DNA from: an uncultured Rhodocyclaceae bacterium
GTDB taxonomy: Bacteria > Pseudomonadota > Gammaproteobacteria > Burkholderiales > Rhodocyclaceae
Length of the DNA: 64,000 nt
Assembly (NCBI GenBank): GCA_907163075.1
Contig: CAJQTY010000001.1
Location: 2,418,001 to 2,482,000, forward strand
Direction: 5' to 3'
The number at the start of each line of letters is the position of its first letter. The stretch's first letter is position 1. Shown piece by piece: positions 37,919 to 47,432 of the stretch. The notes under the pieces are model-generated. The model did no database searches, was not told where the DNA came from, and saw nothing but the letters and a program-made list of their open reading frames with translations. The translations under genes and the position numbers were made by a program.

Positions 37919-39373
37919 ATGCGACGCCTTTTTCCGGTTTTCCGCGTTCTTTCGCTGCTCATCTTCATGTTCGGACTGACCATGCTGGCGCCCGTCATCA
38001 TCTCCTGGGTGCTGCATGACGGGGCGGAAAGCGCCTTTGACGAAGCCATCGCGCTGACCCTGGGATGCGGTTTCGTGATGTGGGCCATTACGCGCAAGGA
38101 CAAGCGCGACCTGACGATTCGCGACGGCTTCCTGATGGTCGCCCTGGTGTGGACGGTGTTGCCGGTGTTCGCATCGGTGCCGCTGATCATTCAGCTCGAC
38201 GCCAGTTTTACCGACGCCTATTTTGAAGCAGTATCCGGGCTGACCACCACCGGAGCGACGGTTTTGTCGAATCTGGACACCCTGCCGGCATCGATCAACT
38301 TCTGGCGCACCCAGCTCGTCTGGCTGGGCGGCATGGGCCTGATCGTGCTGGCGGTGGCCATCCTCCCGCTGCTCGGCATCGGCGGCCGGCAGATGTTCAA
38401 GGCCGAGACGCCAGGCCCGATGAAGGACTCGAAAATGACGCCGCGCCTGGCCGAAACCGCCAAGGGCCTGTGGGGCATCTACTCCGGAATCACCGTCTGC
38501 TGCATCGTCGCCTACCGCGTCGCCGGCATGACCTGGCTGGACGCCATCATGCACTCCTTCTCGACCATGGGGCTGGGCGGGTTTTCGAGCCACGACGCGA
38601 GTTTCGGCTACTTCGATTCGCCGGCCATCGAAGGCGTCTGCATCTTCTTCATGCTGGTTGCCGGGATGAATTTTGCGACCCACTTCGTCGCCTTTTCCGG
38701 GCGCTCGTTCCGCCCGTACCGGAGCGATCCCGAGGCGCGCTGGTTCCTCGTTGTCACCATCGCAAGCGTGATCGGAATCGCCGCCTTCCTCAGTTTGCAC
38801 GACGTCTACCCGGACTTTCCCGAGGCCCTCCGCTTCTCCGCGTTCAATGTGGTCTCGATCGCCACCACGACGGGGTTTGCCAATGCCGACTTCAACCTGT
38901 GGCCGATGTTCGCGCCGCTGTGGATGCTCTTCCTTTCGAGCTTTGCCACCAGCGCCGGCTCCACCGGCGGCGGTATCAAGATGATCCGCGCCATCGTTCT
39001 CTACAAGCAGGTGAATCGCGAACTGCTGCGTGCCATTCATCCCAGCGCCGTCTACAACGTCAGGATCGGCGGCGAAGTGGTGCCGGGCAACATCCTGTTT
39101 GCCGTACTGGCGTTCGGCTTTGTGTACATGGTCAGCATCGTCTCGATGACCCTGCTCCTTTCCCTCTCGGGGCTCGATATCATCACCGCCTTCTCGGCGG
39201 TCGTCGCCAGCATCAACAACACCGGGCCGGGACTCAACCAGGTGGGACCGGCGACCACCTTCGCGGTGCTGAACGACTTCCAGACGTGGGTGTGCACCTT
39301 CGCCATGCTGCTCGGCCGGCTCGAGATATTTACGCTGCTGGTCGTGCTGACACCGGCCTTCTGGCGTAAATAG
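37919..39373 (+). CDS. trkH: Trk potassium transporter membrane subunit TrkH
   Basis: TrkH is the pore of the Trk system, 484 residues. Four MPM repeats are visible. The first selectivity segment reads SGLTTTGATVL, the second FSTMGLGGFSSHDAS, the third SIATTTGFANADF and the fourth NNTGPGLNQVG. Each contains the Gly at the filter position. The arginine-containing GGSTGGGIKM-type loop is present as SAGSTGGGIKM. It is cotranscribed with trkA. Confidence 0.95.
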   Translation: MRRLFPVFRVLSLLIFMFGLTMLAPVIISWVLHDGAESAFDEAIALTLGCGFVMWAITRKDKRDLTIRDGFLMVALVWTVLPVFASVPLIIQLDASFTDAYFEAVSGLTTTGATVLSNLDTLPASINFWRTQLVWLGGMGLIVLAVAILPLLGIGGRQMFKAETPGPMKDSKMTPRLAETAKGLWGIYSGITVCCIVAYRVAGMTWLDAIMHSFSTMGLGGFSSHDASFGYFDSPAIEGVCIFFMLVAGMNFATHFVAFSGRSFRPYRSDPEARWFLVVTIASVIGIAAFLSLHDVYPDFPEALRFSAFNVVSIATTTGFANADFNLWPMFAPLWMLFLSSFATSAGSTGGGIKMIRAIVLYKQVNRELLRAIHPSAVYNVRIGGEVVPGNILFAVLAFGFVYMVSIVSMTLLLSLSGLDIITAFSAVVASINNTGPGLNQVGPATTFAVLNDFQTWVCTFAMLLGRLEIFTLLVVLTPAFWRK

Positions 39374-39421
39374 GCCTTTCCGACGGATAATCGCTCTTTG
39401 ACCATTCCGGCGGAGCATCAC

Positions 39422-40492
39422 GTGACCCGACCCCGCAACGACAATTTCCTGCGTGCCCTGCTCAAGGAGCCGACCGACTTTACGCCCGTCTGGCTGATGC
39501 GCCAAGCCGGGCGGTATCTTCCCGAATACTGTGAAACGCGCAAGCGCGCGGGCAGTTTCCTGCAGCTCTGCAAGTCGCCGGCGATGGCCTGCGAAGTTAC
39601 CCTGCAGCCGCTCGCCCGTTACAACCTCGACGCCGCGATCCTGTTTTCCGACATCCTCACCGTGCCCGACGCCATGGGTCTCGGCCTCTATTTCAGCGAA
39701 GGCGAAGGGCCCAAGTTCGAGCGCCCCCTGCGCGAGGAATGGGCGATTCGCGACCTGACCGTCCCCGATCCCTACAACCATTTGCGTTACGTCGTCGATG
39801 CCGTGGCCGAGATCCGCCGTGCACTGGATAATTCGGTGCCCCTGATCGGTTTCTCCGGCAGCCCCTACACCCTCGCCTGCTACATGGTCGAGGGCGCATC
39901 GAGCAGCGATTATCGCCGCGTCAAGACCATGCTTTACGACCGGCCGGACCTCATGCATCACATCCTGTCGGTGACCGCCGACGCCGTCATCGCTTACCTC
40001 AACGCCCAGATCGAGTCCGGCGCGCAGGCGGTGATGATTTTCGACTCATGGGGTGGCGGCCTCTCGGCGGCGGCGTATCAGGAGTTTTCGCTGCACTACA
40101 TGCAGCGCATCGTGGCCGGCCTGATCAAGGAGAAGGACGGCGAACGCATTCCCTCGATCGTCTTCACCAAGGGCGGCGGCCTGTGGCTGGAATCGATCGC
40201 CGACATCGGCTGCGACGCCATCGGCCTGGACTGGACAATCGACATTGGCGAAGCGCGCTGGCGGGTCGGCGACAAGGTCGCCCTGCAGGGCAATCTCGAC
40301 CCCAACGTGCTGTTCGCCTCGCCCGACAGGATTGCCGCCGAAACCCGCAAGGTGCTCGACAGCTACGGTTCCGGCGATACCGGCCACGTCTTCAATCTCG
40401 GCCATGGCATCTCTCAATTCACCGTGCCCGAGCGCGTGACCGCGCTCGTCGATACGGTGCACGATTACAGCCGGATACAGCGCAAAAAGTAG
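39422..40492 (+). CDS. hemE: Uroporphyrinogen decarboxylase HemE
   Basis: HemE converts uroporphyrinogen III to coproporphyrinogen III in heme synthesis. The product is 356 residues. Marks are [15 protein letters not shown] at the N terminus (catalytic Arg region), [31 protein letters not shown] and the C-terminal FNLGHGI with the active-site His. A GTG start at 39422 is preferred because GGAG lies six bases upstream and the length matches the family; a TTG at 39398 would add eight residues. Confidence 0.95.
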   Translation: MTRPRNDNFLRALLKEPTDFTPVWLMRQAGRYLPEYCETRKRAGSFLQLCKSPAMACEVTLQPLARYNLDAAILFSDILTVPDAMGLGLYFSEGEGPKFERPLREEWAIRDLTVPDPYNHLRYVVDAVAEIRRALDNSVPLIGFSGSPYTLACYMVEGASSSDYRRVKTMLYDRPDLMHHILSVTADAVIAYLNAQIESGAQAVMIFDSWGGGLSAAAYQEFSLHYMQRIVAGLIKEKDGERIPSIVFTKGGGLWLESIADIGCDAIGLDWTIDIGEARWRVGDKVALQGNLDPNVLFASPDRIAAETRKVLDSYGSGDTGHVFNLGHGISQFTVPERVTALVDTVHDYSRIQRKK

Positions 40493-40976
40493 AAAACTGG
40501 CCAACTTTCGTGTTGACTTATGCACAGAAGTCGGCCTTCGGTAACGAAAAGTTAACAAGTCCTTTGATAATCAGTGGCTTATTGTTAAGTTGTTGATTAT
40601 TAATAACAAATTATCTGCCTTATTTTGAGGCAAAGTGAGAAAACTCCTTGTGGCTAGCGGAGTTAAGCCGACTTGAGCGGATTAACCCACAGACTTATCC
40701 ACAAAAAATGTGCACAAGTCCGAATGCTTCGAATAGTTAATGGCTTACGTGCTTTTTGTAGAACCGGCGCGAAGTCACCGAGCTAACTGACATCGCCCGA
40801 GTATCGACATGCCGCAAAATCGTATCAAAGCAAAAAAGACCGCCAACTCTGAAAAGGTCGGTTGAAGCCGCCCTCGACTGAGGCACACAAGGACACGGAG
40901 ACACGAGAGCACGGAGAAGAATGTGTTTCCCCGTAAATCCCCGCTTTGCAGTATCAACGACCACCGCCAGGCCCGC
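40493..40976. other. AT-rich hemE-priA spacer with DnaA boxes
   Basis: This 484-bp region is markedly AT-rich between 40545 and 40640. It contains two perfect DnaA 9-mers on the plus strand, TTATGCACA (40518-40526) and TTATCCACA (40695-40703), and one near match on the minus strand (TTGTGCACA, 40709-40717). The AT-rich stretch lies between the boxes. Bases 40880-40918 carry a purine-rich tract of short ACACGGAG-like units. No gene was found. It may be a DnaA-binding regulatory site, or part of the replication origin. Confidence 0.5.
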
Positions 40977-42986
40977 ATGCAGATCGCCCGTGTTGCCCTC
41001 GATGTTCCCTTGCATCGGTTTTTTGACTACCTTGTTCCCGAAAACGAGCTTCTCACCGCGGCCGACCTTGGCCTGCGCGTGCGCGTGCCCTTCGGTCAGC
41101 GCTCGCGGATTGGCATCATCGTCGATCTGCCCCAAACCAGCGATTTCCCGGCCGCCCAGCTCAAGTCGATCGAAGCCGTCCTGCGCGACCTCCCGGCCTT
41201 GCCGGCCGACTGGTTCCGCCTGAGCGAATTCTGCGCGGCCTATTATCAGGTGCCGCTCGGCGACGTGATGTTGTCGACGCTGCCGGCCGGCCTGCGCCGC
41301 ATCGATCCACCAACAGCGCGAGCCCGCCGCCGCGCGCCCAAGACGCCGCTGCCGCACGAGCCGCCCGAACTGACCGCCGAGCAGCAGGCGGTTCTGGCGA
41401 CGATGGCGGCCGACGGCCCGGGCTTCCATGCCTATCTGCTGCACGGCGTCACCGGCAGCGGCAAGACCGAGGTCTACCTGCGCCTGGTCGAACGCGCGCT
41501 GGCCACCGGCCGCCAGGTGCTGCTGCTGGTTCCCGAAATCAACCTGACGCCGCAGCTTGAAGCGCGGGTCGCGGCGCGCTTTCCGGCCGCCGGGCTGGTC
41601 AGTTTGCACAGCGAATTGACCGAGGCCGCGCGCACGCGCAACTGGCGGGCGGCGCTCGACGGCAGCGCGCGCATCGTGCTCGGCACGCGCCTGGCCGTCT
41701 TCACCCCGCTGCCTGATCTTGGCCTGATCGTCGTCGACGAAGAGCACGACGCGTCCTTCAAACAACAGGACGGCATGCGCTACTCGGCGCGCGATGTCGC
41801 CGTCTTTCGCGCCCGCGAGCGTGGCGTGCCGATCGTGCTCGGTTCTGCAACGCCCTCGCTGGAGAGCTGGGCGAATGCCACCGACAGCCGGACCCCGGCG
41901 CGCTACACCCTCCTCACCTTGCGCGAACGCGCCGTCGAAAACGCGCGCCTGCCCGCCGTACAGCGCATCGACACGCGACTGGAGAAACTGCAGGACGGAC
42001 TTTCCGGCGCCCTGCTGCTGGCGATGGAAAAGCGGCTGGCGCGCGGCGAACAGAGCCTCGTTTTTCTCAACCGGCGCGGCTACGCCCCGGTGCTCACGTG
42101 CACCAACTGCGGCTGGATCTCGCACTGCCATCGCTGTGCCGCCAACCTCGTCCTGCATCTGGCCGACGGCCGCCTGCGCTGCCACCACTGCGGCTTCGAA
42201 AGCTGCGTGCCGAAAGCCTGCCCGACTTGCGGCAACCAGGACATCCAGCCCTTCGGGCGAGGTACCCAGCGGCTGGAGGCCGTGCTTGGCGAACGCTTCC
42301 CGCAGGCGCGCATCCTGCGCGTCGACCGCGATTCAGCCAAAAGCCGCAAGCAATGGGAGGTACTGGTCGAACAGATCCACGGCGGCGAGGCCGACATCCT
42401 GGTCGGCACACAGATGCTGGCCAAGGGTCACGACTTCCCCAAATTGACGCTGGTCGGAGCACTCGGCGCCGATGCCGCGCTGTTCGCCGCCGACTGGCGC
42501 GCGCCGGAACGGCTGTTTGCCCAGTTGATGCAGGTCGCCGGGCGCGCCGGGCGCGCCGAACTGCCGGGCGAAGTGCTGATCCAGACCCAGTTTCCCGACC
42601 ATCCCTTGTACGCTGCGCTGGTCCGCCACGACTACCCGGCCTTCGCCAACGAGCAACTCAGGGAGCGCGAGCAAGCGGGCTTTCCGCCCTACGCCTACCA
42701 GGCCATGCTGCGCGCCGAAGCGCCGCAGATCGCCGACTCGCTGGCCTTTCTCGCCACGGCACGCGCCTGGCCGCAGGCTGGCGCGCATAGCGACGTGATG
42801 CTCTACGATCCGGTGCCGATGCGCCTGGCCCGGCGTGCCAACTTCGAACGCGCCCAGTTGCTCGTCGAATCGCCGTCGCGGCGCGCCTTGCAACTCTTCC
42901 TCGGCGAATGGCGCGAACTGCTCGAAGCCATCAAGGCGCCGTCGAAGCTGCGCTGGCATCTGGAGGTTGACCCACTGGAATTCTGA
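40977..42986 (+). CDS. priA: Primosomal replication protein N' (PriA helicase)
   Basis: PriA restarts stalled replication forks. The product is 669 residues from the ATG at 40977 (MQIARVALDVPLHRFFDY); a GTG at 40923 in frame would add 18 atypical residues. The DNA-binding N-terminal domain is followed by Walker A GVTGSGKTEVY and the DEEHDASFKQ box. The zinc-binding insert has the Cys pairs CTNCGW, CHRC, CHHCGFESC and CPTCG. Helicase motifs V and VI (GTQMLAKGHDFP, QVAGRAGR) are intact. Confidence 0.95.
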   Translation: MQIARVALDVPLHRFFDYLVPENELLTAADLGLRVRVPFGQRSRIGIIVDLPQTSDFPAAQLKSIEAVLRDLPALPADWFRLSEFCAAYYQVPLGDVMLSTLPAGLRRIDPPTARARRRAPKTPLPHEPPELTAEQQAVLATMAADGPGFHAYLLHGVTGSGKTEVYLRLVERALATGRQVLLLVPEINLTPQLEARVAARFPAAGLVSLHSELTEAARTRNWRAALDGSARIVLGTRLAVFTPLPDLGLIVVDEEHDASFKQQDGMRYSARDVAVFRARERGVPIVLGSATPSLESWANATDSRTPARYTLLTLRERAVENARLPAVQRIDTRLEKLQDGLSGALLLAMEKRLARGEQSLVFLNRRGYAPVLTCTNCGWISHCHRCAANLVLHLADGRLRCHHCGFESCVPKACPTCGNQDIQPFGRGTQRLEAVLGERFPQARILRVDRDSAKSRKQWEVLVEQIHGGEADILVGTQMLAKGHDFPKLTLVGALGADAALFAADWRAPERLFAQLMQVAGRAGRAELPGEVLIQTQFPDHPLYAALVRHDYPAFANEQLREREQAGFPPYAYQAMLRAEAPQIADSLAFLATARAWPQAGAHSDVMLYDPVPMRLARRANFERAQLLVESPSRRALQLFLGEWRELLEAIKAPSKLRWHLEVDPLEF

Positions 42987-43338
42987 GCGGGTCGCCTGCG
43001 AGGGCGGCACAACGCCATTTCAGCTTGGCCTTCCGCAAGAGGCGGATAAACATTGGCCCTCAGAGCAGCATTCGGCAAGATGACCGTGCTTATTGACTCG
43101 TGGGTTGGCGGTGATCCTCACTAAAGGCAGCCTGGGTGGTATGAAGCAATCCAAACCGGAGTATATTGTTCTGGTAGTCACAATCGTTCTGCATGCCCTT
43201 GGAAAATATTGAATTCGCGCCGGGCCCGTTTTATTGCTCTACAACCTACAACCCACCAGCTCATCTGGTTCGCGATGCAGGCTGACTGGCTTGAAAATTG
43301 AAATAACAAATGCGCTCGCTGCATTTTCGACCAGGCGA
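42987..43338. other. Intergenic region, no gene seen
   Basis: These 352 bp between priA and the LuxR gene have lower GC than the surroundings. No RNA gene, repeat or convincing terminator was found. They must hold the promoter of the LuxR-type gene, which may start further upstream (an in-frame ATG-like start at 43234). Confidence 0.4.
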
Positions 43339-44508
43339 ATGTCAGAGGAGCCCGATTTGTCAGACGTTAAAGCTACGACCGACTTCAACGCCGTCATCGG
43401 CCACCTCTACGACGCAGCCTCGAACATCGCCAGTTGGCTCGATTTCCTGCGCTCTGGCAGTGCCTACTTCGGCTCCTTCGGCGCCCATCTGATCCACCTC
43501 GACAAGGAAAATCCCGAACTGTCGATTTCCTACGTCGTCGGTTTCGAGCATCACAGCCTCGATATCCAGCGCGCCGCGATGCGCAAGCAGATGGAATTGG
43601 AGAAGGAGGATCCGCGTTTCAACCATGCCCGGCGCTTCCCCAACATGCCTTTCCGCTGCACCGATGTCATGCCGGTCGAGGAATTCCGCGCCTCGCGCGT
43701 CTATCGCGAGTTGCTGCGCCCTAACGGCATTGAGTACAGTCTGATGGTCCATTACTCGGACACTTCCGAGGATTTCACCGGGCTTGCCTTCTTTCGTGGT
43801 ACCGAGGCCGGACCGTACAGCGAGGAGGACAGTCGCGGACTCGGCGAGCTGATTCCGCACCTGCGCCGCACGCTGGCCATCCAGCGCCGGCTGTTCCAGC
43901 TCGACCACCGGCTGGATGCCTCCTACCAGATCCTCGAAAGCCTGCCTTCAGGGCTGGTCATCGTCGACGAACAGGGGCGTTCCGAGTTCGCCAACGCGGC
44001 TGCCCGCCGCATCTTTGCCGGCAAGGATGGCCTCGACATCTGTGCCGGCAAATTGCAGGCACGCCCCCAGCAACAGGTGGAACTGCTCGCCATCATTCGG
44101 CAGACAATAGACCACGGGCGCCACGGCGCCATCGCCCTGGTGCGGCCATCCGGCAAGCCGGCAATCCAGTGCGTGGTGACGCGCCTGGCGATGAATCGCG
44201 GCGAGGCGCCGGCCAACCTGATCGCCCGTCCGCGCGCCGCCGTCTATCTGGCTGACCCGACGCAGCCGCTGGAAACGCCGGAACAGTTGCTGCAACGGAT
44301 ATTCGGCCTGACCCAGGCGGAAGCCCACATTCTCGAACGCCTGGTCTATGGGCGCACCCCGGAACAAGCGGCGAGCGACAGCGGTGTCGAACTGAGCACG
44401 GTGCGTACCCAGCTCAAGTCCATCTTTGCCAAGACCAACACGACGCGCCAGCCCGAACTCGTCCAGCGCGTGCTGGCAAGCCCGATCTGGATGGCGCGCA
44501 AGGCCTGA
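43339..44508 (+). CDS. LuxR-family transcriptional regulator with sensory N terminus
   Basis: The product is about 389 residues. The N-terminal 200 residues are a GAF-like/unknown sensor region. A PAS-like segment follows (ILESLPSGLVIVDEQGRSEF at about 230). The C-terminal LuxR/GerE helix-turn-helix includes FGLTQAEAHILERLVYGRTP and STVRTQLKSIFAKTNTTRQP. The start at 43339 (MSEEPDLSD) is the first ATG after poorly conserved sequence. A paralogous arrangement is seen at 59321. It converges with a PEP-CTERM gene four bases away. Confidence 0.85.
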   Translation: MSEEPDLSDVKATTDFNAVIGHLYDAASNIASWLDFLRSGSAYFGSFGAHLIHLDKENPELSISYVVGFEHHSLDIQRAAMRKQMELEKEDPRFNHARRFPNMPFRCTDVMPVEEFRASRVYRELLRPNGIEYSLMVHYSDTSEDFTGLAFFRGTEAGPYSEEDSRGLGELIPHLRRTLAIQRRLFQLDHRLDASYQILESLPSGLVIVDEQGRSEFANAAARRIFAGKDGLDICAGKLQARPQQQVELLAIIRQTIDHGRHGAIALVRPSGKPAIQCVVTRLAMNRGEAPANLIARPRAAVYLADPTQPLETPEQLLQRIFGLTQAEAHILERLVYGRTPEQAASDSGVELSTVRTQLKSIFAKTNTTRQPELVQRVLASPIWMARKA

Positions 44509-44512
44509 GCGC

Positions 44513-45136
44513 TCAAGCCTGCCGACGTTGTCTTCCAGTGCTTCGCCGCCGGGCATTTGCCCCCAGCACAGCCAACGCACCGAGGACAAGCCCGAGCGAT
44601 GCCGGCTCCGGGACAGTCGCACGATCCGCTGGTAACCAGACAGCCCAGACATAGGCTGGCTCATTGGTGAAATCGAGCAGCGAACGCCTGGCATTCCCGG
44701 AAACCTCGATCGCATCCGCCACGCGGATATCCTCGCCATTGAAGGCCAGAACCCAGAGCAGGCTATCGTTATTCGCGCTCGTGTAATACGGCGTCGTCAC
44801 CGCGCATAGCAGGCTAAAACTGCACCCCGCAGTCCGTGTCGGATCGCTGTCGTAAATACCGGTCAGCACTTGCTCAAAGAGTGTCCGCGTCGCGGCACTC
44901 CCCAAGAAACTGTCCTGGAACTGGAAATCCGATGGCGAATCGCAGCCGCTGAAAACTGAAGCACAGGTGCCATCGACAAACGCCACGTCGAACAGATTGC
45001 CCTCAACGAGCAGATTCCTCGCCCCGGCCAGTTTTCCATTCCCGTCAAGCAGCAGTTCAACCGGGTACATCCCGGCCGACACCTCCAAGGCAATGCCGAG
45101 CCACATCGCCACCAGCAAACGCAACACTCTTTTCAT
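44513..45136 (-). CDS. PEP-CTERM sorting domain protein
   Basis: This exported protein is 207 residues. A signal peptide (MKRVLRLLVAMWLGIALEVSA) is at the N terminus. The C terminus is a canonical PEP-CTERM signal: VPEPASLGLVLGALAVLGA followed by RRR. Such signals are recognised by exosortase in bacteria that make exopolysaccharide, with the protein cut near the Pro-Glu-Pro. The middle part has two Cys-containing stretches and no recognised domain. No exosortase gene is in this window. Confidence 0.9.
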   Translation of the reverse strand: MKRVLRLLVAMWLGIALEVSAGMYPVELLLDGNGKLAGARNLLVEGNLFDVAFVDGTCASVFSGCDSPSDFQFQDSFLGSAATRTLFEQVLTGIYDSDPTRTAGCSFSLLCAVTTPYYTSANNDSLLWVLAFNGEDIRVADAIEVSGNARRSLLDFTNEPAYVWAVWLPADRATVPEPASLGLVLGALAVLGANARRRSTGRQRRQA

Positions 45137-45358
45137 GACCCACCTCCGCGTAATGACAAACCCCGTTAGTACGTTGCGCTCAGGGGCAACGCGGAGACCA
45201 CCTTAACGAACGAAATTCTGCTGCGCATCATCCGTTTGGGTGATGCGCCAGAGATTCCTAATGAATAGGATGATTCCCGGTGGATACATGAAATACACGG
45301 ATGTCCTCGATGGCGACGACAGCCAATCAACCGTTCCTGAAACGAAAGGATGCATCTG

Positions 45359-46825
45359 ATGCTGACCTTGCTCGAACTCCTGATCGGCCTGGCCCTGTTC
45401 TACCTGCTGGTCGCCATCGTGGCCTCGTATGTAGTGGAGTTCATCGCCAGTTACCTCAACCTGCGCGCCAAGGGACTGGAACGCTTCGTCGCGCAATCCT
45501 TCGGCGAAGGCGTTCATATCGAGAATGCGGCATGGGCCAGGGCCCTTTACCAGCACCCGATGATACAGAGCCTGTTTTCGCCCACCGCCTTGACACGCAG
45601 CGAGGGAAGCGCCCCTTCCTACATCCCGCCAGCGTCGTTCTCGACCGCATTGCTTGACCTGCTGCGCGCGAAGGCCGCCCAACTGGGCGCAGGCCAGACA
45701 TTGCAGATCACGGACATTCAACAAATGCTGGCGAGCGGCAATCTTCCCAGCGGCCTGGCGGGCGTACTGCAATCCGCTTTGAGCAAAGGCGTCTCCGAAA
45801 TCAAGGTCGTCCAGCGGGAAATCGAAACCTGGTTTGACGCCAACATGCAACGCGCCAGCGGCTGGTACAAGCGCTACACCCAAATGTGGCTGTTCCTCGT
45901 TGCCCTGGTGCTTTCGGCCGCATTCAATCTCGACAGTTTCTACCTGGGCTCGCGCCTGATGCAGGAACCCGAACTGGCCAGGGCCTTCGCCGACACGGCG
46001 CAGAGCATCAACCCGGGCGACGGCTCGAAAAAACTTGAAACCCTCGAAACCGACATCCGCCTGCTGCTGGCCAACAACGACCTGCGCGCCGGGCAGATAC
46101 AGGCTGAAGGCATTGCCGCCCCGGAACAGCGCCGCCTGGTGATCAGGCTGATCGCCGCCAACCAGCTCAACCGGGTCGACGCTGCCACTGCGCAAACGCT
46201 GCTTGAAAAATCCAGCGGGAATCCCTTTACGGATTTCTCGCAGGCTTTCGAGCTGCTCCCGAAAACGAAGGCCGACACCGCCGACTGCGCAACGGCAAGC
46301 ACGCTTGATTTTGAGGCAGAGAAGGACTTGGCGCGGGATCTCGACACCTGGCATCGGGTTCTGGAATGCAAGATGGCCGGTGCCAAGGGCGACGCCGCAA
46401 AGACCAAGGCCCTCGAACCGGAAATCGAGCATTTCTTCAAGGCCCTTGCGGCAAACCCGCTCAAGACGATCGACCCGAAACTGGGGGAACTGGGATGGAA
46501 ATACCTGTTTTCCGTGACCCCGGCCAGCGAACTGAAACCCCTCGTCGAATACCTCGACCAGCGCATCAAAAGCGTCGAAGGCCTGCGCGGCAAGCTGTCC
46601 TCGCTACATGCCAAGCTGCCGAAGATACGCTGGATCTGCGAGGTGGCCAGCGAGTACAACTGGACCTTCAAGGACTTTGCCGCGGCCGTCGTCGGTTGGC
46701 TGACCACCGCGCTTTTGGCTTCTCTTGGCGCGCCGTTCTGGTTCGAACTGATCGGCCGCCTGGTGAATCTGCGTGGCGTCGGAGCGAAGCCAGCCCTTGC
46801 CGGAGGCAAAAATGTGCCAAAGTGA
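45359..46825 (+). CDS. Integral membrane protein, function unknown
   Basis: The product is 488 residues. The ATG at 45359 is preferred over 45350 because AAAGGA (45345-45350) would overlap the earlier one. A hydrophobic N-terminal anchor (LLELLIGLALFYLLVAIVAS) is followed by a large helical region. A second hydrophobic segment lies near 180 and a third near the C terminus, in the phrase GWLTTALLASLGAPFWFELI. That C-terminal phrase recurs in uncharacterised membrane proteins of many bacteria. The next reading frame overlaps the 3' end and has its own ribosome-binding site. Confidence 0.8.
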   Translation: MLTLLELLIGLALFYLLVAIVASYVVEFIASYLNLRAKGLERFVAQSFGEGVHIENAAWARALYQHPMIQSLFSPTALTRSEGSAPSYIPPASFSTALLDLLRAKAAQLGAGQTLQITDIQQMLASGNLPSGLAGVLQSALSKGVSEIKVVQREIETWFDANMQRASGWYKRYTQMWLFLVALVLSAAFNLDSFYLGSRLMQEPELARAFADTAQSINPGDGSKKLETLETDIRLLLANNDLRAGQIQAEGIAAPEQRRLVIRLIAANQLNRVDAATAQTLLEKSSGNPFTDFSQAFELLPKTKADTADCATASTLDFEAEKDLARDLDTWHRVLECKMAGAKGDAAKTKALEPEIEHFFKALAANPLKTIDPKLGELGWKYLFSVTPASELKPLVEYLDQRIKSVEGLRGKLSSLHAKLPKIRWICEVASEYNWTFKDFAAAVVGWLTTALLASLGAPFWFELIGRLVNLRGVGAKPALAGGKNVPK

Positions 46826-47051
46826 AACCGGCCTTCTCAATTTCCTGCGCTGGTTGCTGCCCTTTCGCCTGCCGCTGGGACTCGGCGCCGTCACGCTTGC
46901 CCTGGCCTGGATGAGCCTCAGATCAATCGGCCAACTTCTTCGAGCGGATAAAGGAGGGATTAAGGGGCCAGGCTCCATTCAGCCTTCATCTGACCAGTTA
47001 CCGGGGCTGAAACGGGCCTGCCGACGCCCGACAGCTGATGCGGCTTCATGA
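46812..47051 (+). pseudogene. Small membrane-protein gene interrupted by an interspersed repeat
   Basis: An ATG at 46812 has GGAGG five bases upstream and overlaps the preceding gene by 14 bases. The product begins MCQSETGLLNFLRWLLPFRL and has a hydrophobic segment, suggesting a membrane partner of the preceding protein. From about 46945 the frame runs into the short repeat that also occurs at 51685, and the rest is not protein-like. The natural 3' end was probably lost. Confidence 0.5.
46945..46980 (+). repeat. Short interspersed repeat, copy 1
   Basis: The sequence GGATAAAGGAGGGATTAAGG, followed by GGCCAGGCTCCATTC, recurs at 51685-51715 with a five-base deletion and two changes. It lies inside the interrupted membrane-protein frame. 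Confidence 0.6.
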
Positions 47052-47432
47052 CAAGGCGCGCAGCACCTCGCTCGCTTCGGTGGCGATGACGGCAAGCCAG
47101 ACCGCCATCGCGATGCCCACCGCGGCTGCCGCCATATCCTTGATGACCTTGATTTTCGGGTTCTCCCGGCTTTCGACGAAGTCGCACATGGCCTCGATGG
47201 CGCTGTTGAAGATTTCGGCGACGAGGACGAAGGCGGTGGCAAGCAGGATGAGCAGGACGTCGATCCATTCGCGGAAGGCATAAGCCAGGGCGAGGAGGAT
47301 GGCGGAGAGTACGAGTTTCCAGGTGACCGACCAGTCGTAGATGATGGCGTAGCGCAGTCCGGAAAAGACCGTCCGGAGCTTCTTCCAGGGGTGATAGCCG
47401 GGTTCGCCAATGCCGAGGAACTTGTGTCTCAT
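47046..47432 (-). CDS. dgkA: Diacylglycerol kinase DgkA
   Basis: DgkA phosphorylates diacylglycerol in the inner membrane. The product is 128 residues with three membrane helices. The signature is EIFNSAIEAMCDF, followed by KVIKDMAAAAV, which holds the catalytic Glu and Asp region. The start overlaps the PAP2 gene as ATGA. The pair kinase/phosphatase would act on opposite sides of phosphatidic-acid turnover. Confidence 0.94.
   Translation of the reverse strand: MRHKFLGIGEPGYHPWKKLRTVFSGLRYAIIYDWSVTWKLVLSAILLALAYAFREWIDVLLILLATAFVLVAEIFNSAIEAMCDFVESRENPKIKVIKDMAAAAVGIAMAVWLAVIATEASEVLRALS

Noticed and set aside
40880-40918. Purine-rich tract of ACACGGAG-like units before priA, considered as a CRISPR or tandem repeat.
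   Set aside because: Units are under 15 bp, irregular and without spacers.
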